Below, piece by piece: positions 48,076 to 63,590 of a stretch of DNA of 64,000 nt. Made by a program: the position numbers and the translations under genes. The stretch is from Amblyornis subalaris (Eukaryota; Chordata; Aves; Passeriformes; Ptilonorhynchidae). The stretch is taken from the NCBI GenBank assembly GCA_018881555.1, contig JACAXG010000007.1, forward strand, positions 14,427,235-14,491,234, written 5' to 3'. Positions within the stretch are counted from its first letter, which is position 1. The number at the start of each line of letters is the position of its first letter. The notes under the pieces are model-generated. The model was given only the letters and a program-made list of their open reading frames with translations. It had not been told where the DNA came from and did no database searches.

Positions 48076-51000
48076 TTCAATACATAAAATAAAGAAGTAG
48101 AGACAGTCCCCAGCTCCATGGAGTTCAGTCTGGGCCTTTCCCAGCTCTGAAATCTTTGCTCTGTCACATTTAGCTCACTCTCAGCACGTGTCTTTGCAAA
48201 GAGTTTCCCTGCTCCCTGCCAGGGCTGTGCCCTTCTGAAAACACAATATTTCTCTCTTCTCTAAGCACACATGAGCCTGGAGGTTGGTAATACATTCATC
48301 AGCCTTTCCTCCCCTCAAGAATCGCAGCTAGCCTGAGTCAGCACAAATATTTGCTAAGTTAATTAGACTTTTTCTTTAATCTCAGAGTAATTTGAAGTAA
48401 GGTTTGGGTTTATTCTTTTAATATTTAAATATATGTACAGGTTCTTGCTTCTTTCTTAGAGTTCCTGGTTGTGCCATTGTGAAGTCATCTGGTAAAAAAA
48501 TGATCCTTCATTCAATTATTTGCTTATTTTATTTGATCCTCTTACAGATTTATGTATGGACTGTGCTATATTTTTGGAATGACTAAGGATCTTTGTCTGC
48601 CTGAGCCAATGTAGGTTGAATCCCATGGAGCTGCCCTGTAGTAGACAAATAGTTCTTGGAAATTGTGCATAAATCTTTCACAGTTCCTGTTTAATTTTGG
48701 TAGCATCTTCACCAAGCTGATCAATAACAGAGTCTGTAATTTCTCTAGTGCTTCTTTAGGAAGTTGCAATATTGTCAAAATCACAAAAGAACATAATTTG
48801 TCTATTTATATCACTCTCAGTGTAGCAGATTAGAAAATTGAGTTCTCAGTCAAAATGATTTTCAAATCATCTCCCAAAGATTACCTCCTTAAAGTTTCCT
48901 TGGAGTTTACGTTTTCCAACATGTTTATCTGGGTGATTGAAAGCAGAACATGTTTTTTCCTTGTCTCCTTGGAGAACTTGAAATTGAGATGCCGTATATT
49001 TTAACCCCGTAACATAAACAAAATTTAAAAAAAAATAAAGTCTGTCCCTACTCTGCTCATGGCTCATAAGCCTACTCTGTGAATCAGTTCTGTGATAGTC
49101 TGACAAATGGAAGATTTAGGGAATTTTTTTCCACCTTTTAGGGGTTTTTTTATTAATATAGAATTATTATCAAGTTTATTTACTGGGGGTAGGTTGATTC
49201 AGATACAAGAATTTTAGGAATAACTAAATTTGTGAGAGAATAATAATGTTACCAGAAAAAGTTGGCTTCATCTCGCCTACGTTTCCATCTTCACTGCACA
49301 TTTCCCAACCTCACCCAACTTCTTTGTGGGGGAAAAAATCCTCTGGGTCCAAAGTTCTGCCTTGCTCCCAGCTGCTTTAGTTCACAGCCCAGTTAAAGTC
49401 TTAGCTGAATGGCTGATTTATGTTTTCCATACACGAGGCTTAACACTGAACACTTTTTTTCTCTCTTTAATCAATGTCCTAAATTGCTCCAAGGTAAAAG
49501 TCAAAGGTAATTTTCCTGCAAGTCTTTCTTAGCAGATCAGATAAAAAAATATCTTTATTATGTGATCAGAGTTTTGGATCAAGTCCTTTGTCTTTTTGTT
49601 TGGGTGAAGTCTTTTGTCAAAGGTATGTTTCAAATAAAGTATTTCATGCCTTTTTCATTGTGTGTACTGTCTTCTCCGCTCCCAACCCCTCATTCTCTCC
49701 TTTGAGNTGAACTTCTTCCCTGGAGGGTTAATTAATTTGCTGGCACTTTGCGAGACAGGGAACCCTCCACCAGACTAGCAGTAGTCTTTTTGGAGTTCTG
49801 ACAGTAGTCCAATTTGTTTTCATATCCCTGCGAAATTATGTGATTGCTTAAATGTAACTGTAAAAAAATCCACTAATTTTGCTTAAGTAGCTATTTATAA
49901 AAGACTTCATTAAATGGATGAGTACTTATATTTTTTTCCTACTTGGGATTTATCTTTAAAATATCCTGTCTGCTTATCATCCTTATATCATCATTACTGT
50001 TAAGATTTCGTTGCTTCCTTTCTTTTGAGAAGATGTGCCAGCATTTTTGTAATGAAACTGGACACAAAAGTTGACTCATAGCAAGCAGGAGTTGTTCTGT
50101 ATTAAACAATACTCAGACTTTCCCTTCCTTTCCCCTGCCACTTTGAACCTTAATGAGGATAAAAGATACAGACTCTCAAGCAAGCGTTTCTTCTCTCTTG
50201 TGTTGTTTAATTTCTAAAATATTGCCAAGATTGAAAAGCATTTTTAAGAGATAATCTGTATAATAACCATCTGTAAGATCGTCAAGGAAGGCTTGGAATT
50301 TATGACTTAGTACTGAATGTGTTAGATTATTTCTTAACAGAAACAGCAATAATATGAACAATATGCTGCATAGTCCAACATCTGAGATAGATATAGAGAG
50401 AGCATTTATAAAATATTTTGTATCTATAAAAATGTTTTTCTTGGCAAATGGTAGGTACTGTACGTTTCCCTTTACCAGTATATTCAGACCAATGAACATT
50501 TGTTTTCTCACTTACGGAAATGCTTCAAGAAATTTGAGACGTTTGTAGTCATAACCAAGAGAGAAAGATTGATGGCCATATTGGAAACACTGTAATTTTA
50601 ACTTCTCATTTTAAAAGCAGAAGCACTTGATGTGGGCAATTTGCAAAGTGCTGAGAGCAATGTCATGTCTTAACGTTTAGAAGAATTTGTTGATGATCTG
50701 TATCTCCCAGTTCTCTTTTGAAAATCCATCTCCTCATGCTATACAAGTAGAAATACTCACATGGCTATATGTAAGCGAAAAAGTTATTGATTCCAGACTA
50801 TATTTATTNTAGTACATTACCTGTATGAAGATAAACAGAATACACTGTTATGCAGTATTCTTGCAACATAAGTTAATGTTGTATTTGGATAATCAGAGAG
50901 TTGGGAATCAACTTCCATTGCAACCTTTGTCAGATCAGCTGACTAGGAGTAGTGTGAATGTGGTCACTTTGCCACCCTCTCACTCTGGCAATCCATGTGT

Positions 51001-51420
51001 GACACTGCATGAAACTTTCAGAGGAACTTGCTTTTTAAAAATTTATTATGCTTGCAAGGTTCTTGTTAAATTGTTATTAAAAACTAAAAATTCACTTTTG
51101 CAATAAAGGTAAAAATTCCTTTTTTGAAAAATGATATTACTCCATTACCTAAGATAACTTCATGTTAGAAATAGAGTAAAAGTAATTTTGTTCCATAAAA
51201 ATTAATGTCATTGTGCTTTTTTTTTCCAAACCTATTCCATGAAACTTTATAATTAGTTGTGATTTTTATTCTTTCAAAACCTATTATGCAGATTGAAAAA
51301 ATAGGTTTGAATCAACTGTTAGATGTGTCCCCATAAAATATGTGCAGATCTCTGAAATTATGAGATTTACACCAGTTAAGTATAAATCGTATAAATATTC
51401 ATGCTGCTTTTAACAGTAAT

Positions 51421-51462
51421 TTGCTACTTATAAAGGACAGTTTTGCTACCTATAAAGGACAG
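51421..51462. repeat. 22-bp-period duplication
   Basis: TTGCTACTTATAAAGGACAG at 51421-51440 is repeated with one change (T to C) at 51443-51462, after a TT spacer. A recent slippage or templated duplication. Confidence 0.85.
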
Positions 51463-54400
51463 TAATATTTTCAGGTAAAATTGTTGTGTGTTGTGGTTGT
51501 GTTAATCATTGTTGTACGCTTTTGTTATTAATTTTAAGGATTTCTAATGTGGCAATATGAAAACCTGAGTTCTTAATTTTACTTTCCTCTATATTTTCCT
51601 TAGTTCATACTTGAGAGTGGGTCTTGATTTGAAAAGGAAAATGATTTAAAATAATCCACAGACTTTGGTAACTTATTACTGCCTTCAGAGTCAAGCCAAT
51701 CTTCAAGCTGCGGCTTGTGATTTGGAAGTATCCTCTAATATGAGTATGGAAATGGTCTAGGATAAAGCAGCATTATTGTAACAGTGTTTTTCTGCAAAAA
51801 ATGATGTCATTGTTTACCTAAGCCTGTCTAGTGCCTGCTTGAAANCACTGAGATTATGATGAGGAGCTGGGGATTTTGGAGTGAAGTTGAGTACAGGAAG
51901 AAGTTGAGGGTGGGAGAAGGTAATGTAGTTTTTGTCTTTTTCTCATCATTCCAATCTATTTTAACTGGCAATGCATTAAATTACTTTTCTTCATGTCCCT
52001 TCTGGTTTGGCTGTGATCATAACTGGTAGACGATCTTCCTGGCCTTTTATCAACTCATGAGCTTTTTTTATCTTATTTTCTCACTCTGCTCTGTGGAGGA
52101 GGGGGAGTGAAACAATGGCTGGGTGGGCATCTGGCAGCTGGCTAAAGTCAACCCACCTCATGCAAAGAAAATGATGACCTAAAATCAAGTTTGAAATAGA
52201 TGTATCTCCATGGGAAGCCAAACAAACAGATCATTCTACAGAGGGCAACTACATTNGATCTCAAACAGGTGTTTCACCAGTACAGCAGTCAGTGTTAAGA
52301 GTACCCAAGTCTGCAGCTTTCAGTTCTTTGTGTTCTGTCATTAAATCGATAAGAATAAATTGTCTTTNAAATTACAAAGTCCATTTAAACCACGACCTAT
52401 GTTAAGATAATACTTTTGGTAATTCCTTTAATTCAGCAGTTTAGTGTTAGCTGTTGTTACATTTTTCTACCTGTTTTATCATTTTGGGCTGAAATGGAAG
52501 AGACTGAAAATACTGAGTTTTATCTCTAAGCAGTTATGAATTTTGAGATATTGTTTACCTGTAAATGGTATGGCATGGAAATGCCTAATTCTCTATGTGT
52601 ATATTCATTTTCTGCTTTGGTATGATTGAACGAATGAAAGTGACCATCTTCAATACATGGTCAAGCAATTAGAATTTAGCAGTGAGAAATACCAGTTTAG
52701 TACAGTAATGAAATGGAAGTTTTATGTCTCAATTGATACAGTTTATGGACTCATGCTGTTCTTGAAAAAGCTTGCTTGATATTAGCTTTCAGNTTTATGA
52801 AATGCTGAGACACAGATGTGCTCCTTTTTTCTCATATTAAGGAGAAAAAATGGCTTGCTTGCCATTTACCTTTTAATTCCAAATTCTGAATAATGGCTGG
52901 GTTTTGGTTTGGGTTTTTTTNGTTGCTTGCTTGCTTTTGTTTGGTATGGTTTGTTAATTACCTTGTTTAATCCTAGATGTGCATGAAAATGTTTTTTCCT
53001 GTCTCTGTGGGTTTACAGGATTGACCTCTGCCCGTAGACTTTCCCCTCAACTCCTTGTNGTCCTGGCGTGCCAGTGGACTAGATTCCTAAAGTGGAAATG
53101 AATTCAATTTTTCATGCTTTATAAAAGCAGTTGAGTTGTGCACAGTCCACTTAGTAGTTTCATGTATTTTGTTACCCAGAGGAAATTTCTGCTACAAACA
53201 GTGTAGCTATCAACTTTTGTCTTCCCCTGAACTTGATGTCGCTTATTATATTTTAGGCTCTGGTTGGAGTGTTTTAGACAGGGTAAAGATACTATTGGTT
53301 GTTATCCATCTGCATGGATAGGTCTCTGCAAGTAAACAGAAACAATGCTAACAATGTGGGATCCCTAAGTTCATGATCTTTCTGGATCAGCTAGCNGATA
53401 ATGCTTGCTTAAAACTATTGTGAGCAGGCTGTAAGTACATACAAAAGCAAACTATATCTTGAGTGCCTGAGACCTCTTTCTCCTTCCTGAAGCTGATTAA
53501 ATAATGTAAATGCATGCATACATACATAATAAGCATCTGCGTGGTCGGACTGCCAGAAACAAACACATTTATCATCGTTGCTGGGGACTTGTTTTGTCGT
53601 GCAAATGTGTNGTCTGAGTCTGGTACAGCAGCAGCCCTGTGACAGATTTAACAAGATTAGATGACCTCCGAAAAAAAGCTTTGCAAAACATTACAGATAA
53701 TGCTATGNAAATTGACAAGCAGCATAGACAAAAAGCTTAATAATTACTCCTTCTCCTTTTAAAACATTTTTCTCTTTTGGAGGTCAAGCCAGGTTAATTT
53801 ATAGAGTCTGAAAGTGTCTGTTACACACACTGTGGTCGTTTTTCAGAAAATGTAGGGGGAAAAAAAAACCCAAACAGGCTAAATTAGGAAAAATGATCAG
53901 TGTAGATTATGTTATCAGGTCTTCTCTGAGCCTCAAAGGTCAGGGAATTTCAGTTTACAATTGGACAAGCTCCAACAGAACCAGCACTCAGAGTTAATGT
54001 GACCCTGCTGGGTTAGAAAATGATTTAAAAGAACCAAAAAATCCCCAACAAAACATTGAAAAGTAATTGCTCCAGCAGTGATACACTCCTACATTGACGG
54101 ATTTCTACTGGATAATGTCAGTGACATCTAATTTATGGGTCATAGTTCCCGTAGCCCTGTCTCATGATTGCTTTCCGACAGCACGACTTTTCTCACCAGA
54201 GGACTTCATCCTGTTGAGGTGTTTGTGGATTCATGGCCATTGGGTTGAACTTGGATCAAATATTAAAAGTTTTTAGTAAAGTCTAACCCTTTCCCTTGGT
54301 TCTACAGACAAGGAGGTGATTCATTTTGCATGTTTTTAGTAGTCCTGCCAGCTTCAAATAATTAGTTATATGTGAGTTTCAACACTTGCTAGGGAACTGC

Positions 54401-57400
54401 CTTTAATCATCTGCCATGACCTAAAGAGGATCCATAGTATATCAACTGCATTGACTTGGCTTGTTTGGTACTTGTTTGCTATCTTTCAAGAGCAGTGTGA
54501 AATGTAAATTTACTGCAGAATACGGAAAACTGAAGTTTGTTTTTTCTTTAAGGAAAAAAAAAAAGAACACAAGCAGTGGGGGAAAGTGAGAGCTGGACAC
54601 TGTTGAGTTGTCCATTTGGATGGGGGTTTAGCTTTTGAGTCCCATATTCTGATCAACCCCATCCACCTCCTAGAGAAGTCAATTTGAAACAACTGTACTA
54701 GATTTCTTTCAAGTGGCAGATCCAGCCCATTGACTGCAGGACATGCAGTCCACAGGTCCAGCACTCCAAGATTAGCCCTGCCTGAAACCTGGGACATAAG
54801 GACACTGTCAACTGTGTTATTCCTCAGGTTAGCACTTTCTGGGCTTTGCTGCTGGCTAATGTGGGCTATTCTCCGACATATCTCAGGAGCTGGAAACTCT
54901 GCTGTGGAAAAGGTGTGGCTAAGCTGCTCTTCCTAGCAAGGACTTAATAGCGTCGTTGCACTGGTCACCTGCAAGGCTTTCAGGGTCAGCCACATGCAGT
55001 ACTGACTTCTGTAGGCATGTCAGATCGTGGCTTTCTAGTCCGTGACTAAGCATGTAGGGCAGATGGACACGTACATTTCTAAAGGTCTAAGACAGAAGAT
55101 TTTACCCCAGCCCAAAAGATGGTCAATACCCAGCTGGGATTTAAAGTTAGTAGAGGTTTGGAACAAAATTCTGCTATGATGCTTTGANAACTTCTTTTGA
55201 AGTCTCCTTTGCAAATGAGACACTGATGGCTCGGGGGTTGGGGCAGTTTTGAGAAATGCTTGTATGGAAGTAGAACAAGCAATAGAGATATTGATAAGTA
55301 AAAAGACATCTACCAGTGCATGTTATGCAGGATTCTCAATGCAGATTTGTGAAAGGCAAATGTAATATCATGTAGGTGAATGACTGGTTTAAATTACTAA
55401 ACCCTGTTAACCTTTGTGTTATATTTGACACAACTCTGAAATCTAATTTTGCAGAATTTTCATTAAAGTTTAGCAGCCAAAGGTCAGAACTACTTTCCCA
55501 ACTTCACCATAGTAGTAAAAAAAAGGTAGGGGGGAGAAAAAAACCAAACAAAAAGTCACGGTTCTTCTGGGAAAATAAACAATTTCATCAAAGGNCTTCT
55601 AAAGAAGCAGAGTGAGTTGACAACATCAGTATGGATCTGACTCTGGATTCTGACTGTAGAGCAAAATGAGGACCCAACATTACANAAGAGCTAGCTAGTT
55701 TTCTCAGGTTAGTGAAGCTTGGTAAAGAATTTTCCTTTAATTCAAATTAAAGCTCAGTTCCCAGACTTGATATTTTGCTGTNGTTAATCACAGCCGAACT
55801 TTGGGATCACTAGCAAAGCATGATGAATAAGTAAAGGGTTAAAGGAAGGTAGCAGAGCCCTGGAGAATACTGGGATATCATTGTTCCAAGCAGATATTAC
55901 ACAAATATGTTGCAGGAACATGTAGCCCAAGCAGACGATGGGAAAGGCAAAGGAGCAAGGGGAAGAGTGGTGTTTCATGCCATACAAAAAGACAGTGTTT
56001 AAGAAAGATAGACACTCCTCATCTTTTCATTCAAAGGCTACAACCCCAGCAACTTGGCTGTTTTGCTTAATTGCTGATGGGTTTTATTTCTGTGGTTTTG
56101 TTGGTTTTTACTGCAAGATCTGAATGGTAAAGGACAGTAAAGAATTGTATGTGAACCACCACAGAGGTTTCAGTGCTGCACTGTTCAGTGTTCTCCAGTA
56201 TCATCCATTACATCATTTGGAAATCTAGGGATAAGAACTGTCTACAAGTCTCTGCAGAAGTTTCAACATTAATAATAGCAGTTGGAAATCTAATAATTTA
56301 GTTAGGTGAGTCTCTTTTATATAATACCTTGAATGTCTGCCCTCTAAACATGTGTAATTCATTGCTGAGGTGGCCTCAGCCCTGTCTTCAACTTTACCTC
56401 TTTCTGTTGGCTCACCATGANTGTTTAGAGAATTTTGGCTTCAGTCAGGCTGATTATCTCGGTAGAGTAAAAAAAATTAATCTTAGGCAACAAACAAAAA
56501 CATTTCTGCTCACAGGAGCATTATAAATGCTGAGAAATTGTTTTTCAAGGCAAATGATGGATTATGGAACAATAGAGGAAAAACTTAGAAGACAAGAACA
56601 ATCACAAGACTATCAGACTGAGATACACAAGAAAGCCTTTAAAAGTATTACTCTTGTATCTGTTCAAGGTTTTATATTGCTGTGCTGCTTTGTTACCTTC
56701 TTAGTAGATTATACTTTTAACTGTTCTGTGTTGGATTGCTCTTGTATTAGAGAAGAGTGCATCTTGTAAGTGGGTTTCAGGCCACCACATCCAAGATATT
56801 TGTATTGTTGGTTATGTGAAAGTAAGAATAAACAAATCAAGTGTTAGNGAATATAAGCTGACTAATACAAGAATCAATTTAAGAAAACAGGAACAACCAA
56901 CCCTCCTCTCTGTACAGCACTGTGGGGATGGTTAAATGCATTGTGGTTTTACATACGTTGTTGTAAAACGTCTCCTATTTGTCACTGCCAGAGGCAACCT
57001 GTTGAACTACTTCATCCAGTAGACACTCTTTTGTCACAAATCTCTTTCTCTGAGAGCAACAGAAGGTCAAGAGAAAAACTCTCTTTCCGAGTTTTTCATG
57101 TTTGTAAGAGTGACTCATTCAAAAATGTGTATTTTATTCCTGTTAAGGAAACTGNTAATTTAAAAACTGGTCTTCTCACCTGTGCAAATGTAAGAAGAAA
57201 CACCATCTGATAAAGTTCATTTAGGGCTGAAATTTAAATAATCTTCTGATGTCTGAAATGTCAATGCTCTCTGAAAATATTCTTCTGTTCATGAACCCTA
57301 GCAAGCTTTGCAACTATTTACTTCTTCCCATCCCCTTTTATTCCCTTGATTATGTATCAATTTATAGGAATTTCAATAAAAAGACTACCCAAGGGAAATC

Positions 57401-60400
57401 AGTCTGTAAAGTCCATTTGAACACTTTAGAGTTCAAATACCCTCTCTACTGAGCAAACAAGAAGAGAAGTAATGAATATTAAACAAGTGTGTCCTCATTA
57501 CAGCACAGCACCTGAGAGTGTGTAGCTGTAATCCACAAGACATTGGCTTTGTAGATCTGTGGCTTTTTCTAACACGAAAGGGTCAGGTCCCCCAGCACAT
57601 CAATTATCATTGCTACATACTCTTTCTTCTAGATTTATTTTGATGTAAGACAAATATTATGACTTTTCTTTCACATACGTTAGCCATCATTTCAAACAGA
57701 TCTTCCTCAGTCTTAGTTTTGAAAAGAAAATTTACTGTTGTAACACAGTTAAGGTCCAGATGTTAACTATAATCTTTTAGTATTTTAGTTTATATTAATA
57801 TATTCTCCAGAATAGAATTGACACAAGTTATCTCAACTGTCTGTTATTTCATCCAGTTGCATGTTCAGAATGCTGTAATTAAGAGCCAAAAACTTGATAT
57901 GCACACAAGGACATTTTGCACGCAAAACCTCGTTACTTTGCACAAGAAATATTTACATTGTGAATCTTCTCGTCAAATTATGATTTTAGATACTAGAAGT
58001 TTATATAGGTTTAAAAAGAAGTCTTGAGCCGTCAGACAAATTCAAGGACAAAACAATCCCTGAAGGACCATNAACTAAGGGACATAAACTCTGATTTTAA
58101 CCAACAGTCGTTGGAGGTTGGACAAATATACTAGCAGTCTGTTTACATGCTAATTATNCTGTGTCTTGGACTTTGTCTGGATCTCATTCCTGAATGGTAA
58201 TGGTAGGGTATGTTTGAAGTCAGGTAAGGAGCATCCTATTTTACACCAAAAAGATCAATTCAAATGAGCTGTTTCGGAATGATATCATGCATTATCTAAA
58301 ATACCAGACATTTGGATATGATTCCTGATTGCCCTTGTATGCTCATGAAATAGTAAGGTTCCATTTGTACTTTGAAGGAAAACATATTTCAGATTCAGCT
58401 GATAAATTTAATGTAAATATTGATAAGTACCTCCTGTGATTCAGTCACTTTTCTAAAAAATAAAACCCTCAAAGTTTCTGGAGTTTATTCTCTGACTTCA
58501 CAGGTAACATTGGATTTCAAATTTTTTAAGTGTGTTGCATATATTGTATCAGACATCAAACTGTTGCTTCTTGCTGTTTTTAGGAATGCAGTGTTCAGTA
58601 GTAAGAAGTGAACAAAGCTCTTGAGCTTAGTGCCAGCATTTCTGAAGAACAGTGCTGATAAATTAATTAAGAGCAGCATTAATATTTGATAGCACACCAC
58701 AACTCTTCATTGTTATGTTTCATTCATTGTCACTGGGAAGCAGATCATTACAGGACATAGCTTTTCTGGCATTGGTTGGTTGGGGTTTTTTGGTTTTATT
58801 TCTCTTTTCCCCTGCGAATCATGAGTTGTGTCACATAAAATTACACAATGAATGCTTTCTACATTTTTACGGACTTTAAGGCTCACTGTGATTGACACAC
58901 ATTTAAGTGAATGCTGGCAATTATTGTCAGAGTTGCTTTGAAAAGCAAGCCCTGCCTAATAGCATTCTCCACGTGCTGAAGACCATGTGAGAAAACATTT
59001 GTCTCAGCCCCAAAGTTTGTTATATTTTGTAAGTCAGTGGTGTACAAATGCAGAGGGAAAAATAAAACCAGAAACAAAGCCAAACTTCCCCAGGCTTTTG
59101 TAGTTTAATGCATAAACTGATCTATGGTGAAGTTGAGGGCAGGTGTACAGTTCAGCTGTTAGCATATGGCCAGCTAGACCCTTTGCCTTTATTGTGCACA
59201 TTAAATAATCATGTTCATGAGTTAATTTCAAACAGATGTGTTTGTAGCATAAAGTGTACATGACTTGGAATATATGGCCATAAAAGTCTGAACCTCCGGT
59301 TTCCAAGACTGCAGTGAAAGGGGATTGTATTACTAACCGTTGAAAGGAGGCTGTTCTTGACATAAATTCATTGAAATGTCTTGGAGAGTTTGAAGTCAGA
59401 AAACAATTTTGCATTTACTGGCTTCATTAAACATTGTTGTCAACTGTGAATCATTAATATTTTCTACTCTCTTTGCAACCTAAACTCTCTCTCTTTGGTT
59501 TAAAGTCCTTACAATTTGGAATAAGGAACTTGTCTTAATACTGATAAATATTTTTTTATAAATATTTCTGGTTTGGAATATGATTAGACTGTTTAATAGA
59601 GTTATTATAATTTTGACAAATTAAACCATGATAGATACATGGAATATGATGTTTTGATTGTGATCTGGTTTGCTTTTGCTGTGACTGTTTAAGTCCTCAT
59701 CCTTCTGTTTCCTTGCATCTTCAGCAGTTGTTTGCCTGTGCAAACCCAGTCCCTCAGATGTTTGCACTCATCTNCTCCATGTCTCCATGCACAGAGGGGA
59801 GACAAGTGGCATGAGTCACGTGTTTCCACCCTATTAAATCTAAAGCCACGTGTAGATTTCGTACACACAGATCATATTATGGGCCTAGCTGTTTAAAAGG
59901 TCTCCTTTGCAGTTATCTTTGAACACCTTTTTACCTTTTTGCACTTTCTTCATTTTCTCTTTCTTCTCTTGCCTTTCTTGCTCCCATGTCATTTTTATAT
60001 AGCTGCATTTTCTAGCTGGAGCTGTACAGACAAGTCAGTATTTGGCATCTGATTTCATTTTTTGACAGGTCTATCACTTACCAGTGACTGGAGCTTCCAT
60101 TTTACATAAAACTCTCTTCTTTGCCCAAACCTCACTGCTGCCAGGGAGTGAAAGCAAATAGGTTGGCAGCTGATGATCGCATCAGGTGCTGCATCTTGTC
60201 CTCAATTTCCTCACAGCAAAGAAGGCCTTTTGCTGCACCAGAACTTAAANTGGCAGTACCCCAACAAAATCCCCAGCAAGCCTTTTCACTATGTGGTAAT
60301 CTTCCACCAGCTGGGACTGGAGAGCCTGAGGAATTGAGTAATTCACAGGGTGATATTTCTAAGGATATGCTCTATACTGACTTATTGTGATACAATTTCT

Positions 60401-63400
60401 CATAGCCTTACATTTTAAAATACTTGTGTAATAGCTCTGGGGTCTGGCTGTGCCTCTCAGTGTGTGAGTAGAACTTCAATCCTCCTTCTCAGAGTTAGGT
60501 GATGAATCTTTCTATTTGCTAATAAAAATTCAAATCTCTGTTTTAGTGAGAAACTAAGCACATAGAGTCTAATTCATGGCTTTCTCCCTGAGTACTCCAT
60601 GAGCTTATTTTAAATAAAACACCCATAATTGTTAATAATAAGAGCTGGAAAANAAAATCTGCCACATAAACTGGAATTTGTGATTTATTCAAGCAGTCAC
60701 ATGCTGAATTCAAGTGCGTAATGCAGACAAGATGGAGGAAAGTCACTGCTCCCTGGTCTGTTCTGCTCACCTAACATTGGCAGTCCATATATCCTTCTGT
60801 AGGTCAGAACAGAGTGTTATGGTAGTAATAGAGCATACTGATGTAATATAAACTTGTAATAGAAAGCAGAAAAGCCCCGAAATTTTTTTTCATGGCCATT
60901 GAAGCTGTCTCAGGTGTAAGATGGACAGTGTATTAAAATCTGCTCACAACTGAGATGAGCAGGGATGACATGGAGCCTGCTTGCTCTCTAAGGAGACAGA
61001 CATTAAACACCTTTACTTATTTTCTGTGTTCTTCTAAAATGAAATCTTAAGTCCCCTTAGCATCTGTGGCTAAAAAAAGCATTTGTGGCTTATTGTGGAT
61101 ATTGAAAGCACTAGATGCTCTATAGGCAATGATATGTCATGGCATAATCTGAAAGTTGAAATTGGTTTAGAGAGAAAATTCAGCATTTTTTTTCTGCCAC
61201 CACTGGAAGNCAAATGGCAACTGAAAATATTTTTGTCTTGCTTTTGATGTCTTAGTTATAACAAGGTTTTTAATGCCTCAATGATACAATATAGCCATAC
61301 TATATCAGTATTACCTCTTGTTTAGCCAGTGCTTAGCTGGTGGGAGTGAAGAAAATAGTGCTGCAGCAGTTTGTAGAGCAAATACTACTCTTCCTGTAAC
61401 TGCAGTAAATCTAGTCCACATAATGTCTAATTTATTTGTCTAAAGAAGATCCCATAATTCAGCACAAAAATATGATGCATCCTTTAGGAGAATTAACAGT
61501 TTCCATGACTGATTTGACTACTTAAATGCCTCTATTCAAATAAGTGAATTTGATACTTCTAAACCCAATATTATTGTTGGATTGTATTTTTCAGATAGAA
61601 GAGGAATGAAAGCAAGGATTTTTCTGTTAGTAAAAGCTGGAATTCTTGGGTTTGGGTTTTTTCCCCCCTTTCCACTGCTGNCAACCTCCTCTACATGACA
61701 GCTGGCACAATCTATGCATACAATGCTGTATTTCTCAGGAATTTTCTATATCATAGGCAGAGCTGTTGGGACAGATATATGTATCTCAGTCATGATTTTG
61801 ACTAATCATGACTAGCCTGATAGCCTCATTTCTAGGTCAGGGTTATTTTTAGATTGGTTGCAACTAATTATTCATAATTCAGTTTATATACAAATATGTG
61901 TAACAATGAATGCNTCTGGGAGGCTTGCAATAAAAGAACCCAAAAAACCAGACCCTGCTTTTCCTAAAGGTAAAAGCTAAGGTTACATGACTGACTGTAT
62001 TAATAATTTTCTTCATTTTCAGAAGTCTGTCTTTATAAACAGGTAATTTTACAAGATGGAATAATGACTGGATAACTATAGCTCACTTGATGAAGTTTTG
62101 TTTTTGTCAGTATCTTATTTACTCCATTTACTTATTCACCTTCTGGGTGAAAATCCCTTCGTATCATATAGGTTATGTTATTAGCTGGGATATATTGATC
62201 AAATATTTAGTCTAATCCTAACTTGAAAATTCTGATGGCTGGATGCACCCAATGTTAGCCAGCAGGGTTCAGACTTCTAATTATCTTGCAAGTTGTGATT
62301 TTGTGCAGTTTGTAGTACTACTGAGCATCAGATACTTCTATATCTAATGCAGGTTTCACCTAAAGTAACAGCTTTGGCTTGATACACTTTTACCCATCTG
62401 TTCAGAATAGTTTTAGAGGGGTAGAGGTTTGNAGGGATTACTCTGATATTTTTCTGTTCCTGTAGCTTCCTTTTGTTTCTTCTGCATCTTTCTGTTGTGC
62501 TTTTTTTCATCTCAAGGAAAAGGCCAAGCTCAAAACCTAACTCAAAGATTTCAANAGGGCTTCAAGGGGGATTTCAACAAATCCTAGCCATCTCATGACA
62601 AATTTTAGTATTTCTGTGCATAGTCTAATATTCGAAATCNCTCTGCACAAAGGGAAGGATCACTCCTTTGCCAAGACCTCTTGCCAGGAATTGATGTTTT
62701 CTCTGTAGATTTGTATGCTGTATGTCTAGTGAGGACAAAGAAGCATGGTAGCATAATTAAGATGCAGAAATTAACATCAGNAAGATTTAAGATTTGGGCC
62801 CAAAGAGGCCTGAAAGTTAAAGAGAAAATGAACCAGGCCTTATTTTCAGGTTCAGAAAGGATAAAGTTTGTAGTACTTTACAAGTGAGATTGCATCGTGT
62901 TTCTGCATCTGAATGTAGCTTCTATTATAAAGAAAATTNGTAATGATTAGACTGTTGTGGGCTGGATTCATTAAAGGGATTAGCTTGTCTTTGGGCATAT
63001 GTGTTTATGTAGCTACGAGTGTGATATGTGTGTATAAATCTATTCCCACACAGAAGACTTTGTTAGCTTTAGCTTGAGATTGCTTGACAACATAGCCCAC
63101 CAACACAACCTGGAAGGAGGGGGGGAAAGCAAAGCTGTTCTTTCCTATATTCCTCACTCTGTGTTGTATTCATTAATTATGTCTAATTACTCTCTCTCCN
63201 TGCCTAATGCAGAAACTCTGCATCTCTTTTCATTCCAGTTGAAAGGAAAGCAGTTCCAACTTTGAGCCAGTTTCCTGAATAAATGGTCATGATTTTTTTC
63301 TGGTGGTGGCTGAAGGTGTTGTCAATGACATGATATGTTCCCCCACGCATTATTTTTCATAGTTTGTAAACTTGCAGACTTTGTAACTTCGCCTACTTTT

Positions 63401-63552
63401 ATGTGAGACAGGACTGCAGATGGAATTTATCAAAGGAAACCATCTTGAGCTGNGGTGTTTTGAACATGTCAGTGTATCATGTTGGTCTTGTTTTGTTCTT
63501 AATTTGCCTGTATTTACATCAAATTTCACTCTGCTTTTAATACAGTCTGAGA

Positions 63553-63590
63553 GTATGTAATAATTATTTGTGATAATTATTGTGACATAC
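63553..63590. other. Long AT-rich imperfect hairpin
   Basis: GTATGT and AATAATTAT pair with ATAATTATT and ACATAC across a TTGTG loop, giving 15 paired bases interrupted by one 3-base bulge (GTG at 63582-63584). There is no evidence that it is transcribed. Confidence 0.6.

Noticed and set aside
56527..56769. 80-codon ATG frame with a hydrophobic segment
   Set aside because: Length is expected by chance, and a single hydrophobic run is common in T-rich frames.
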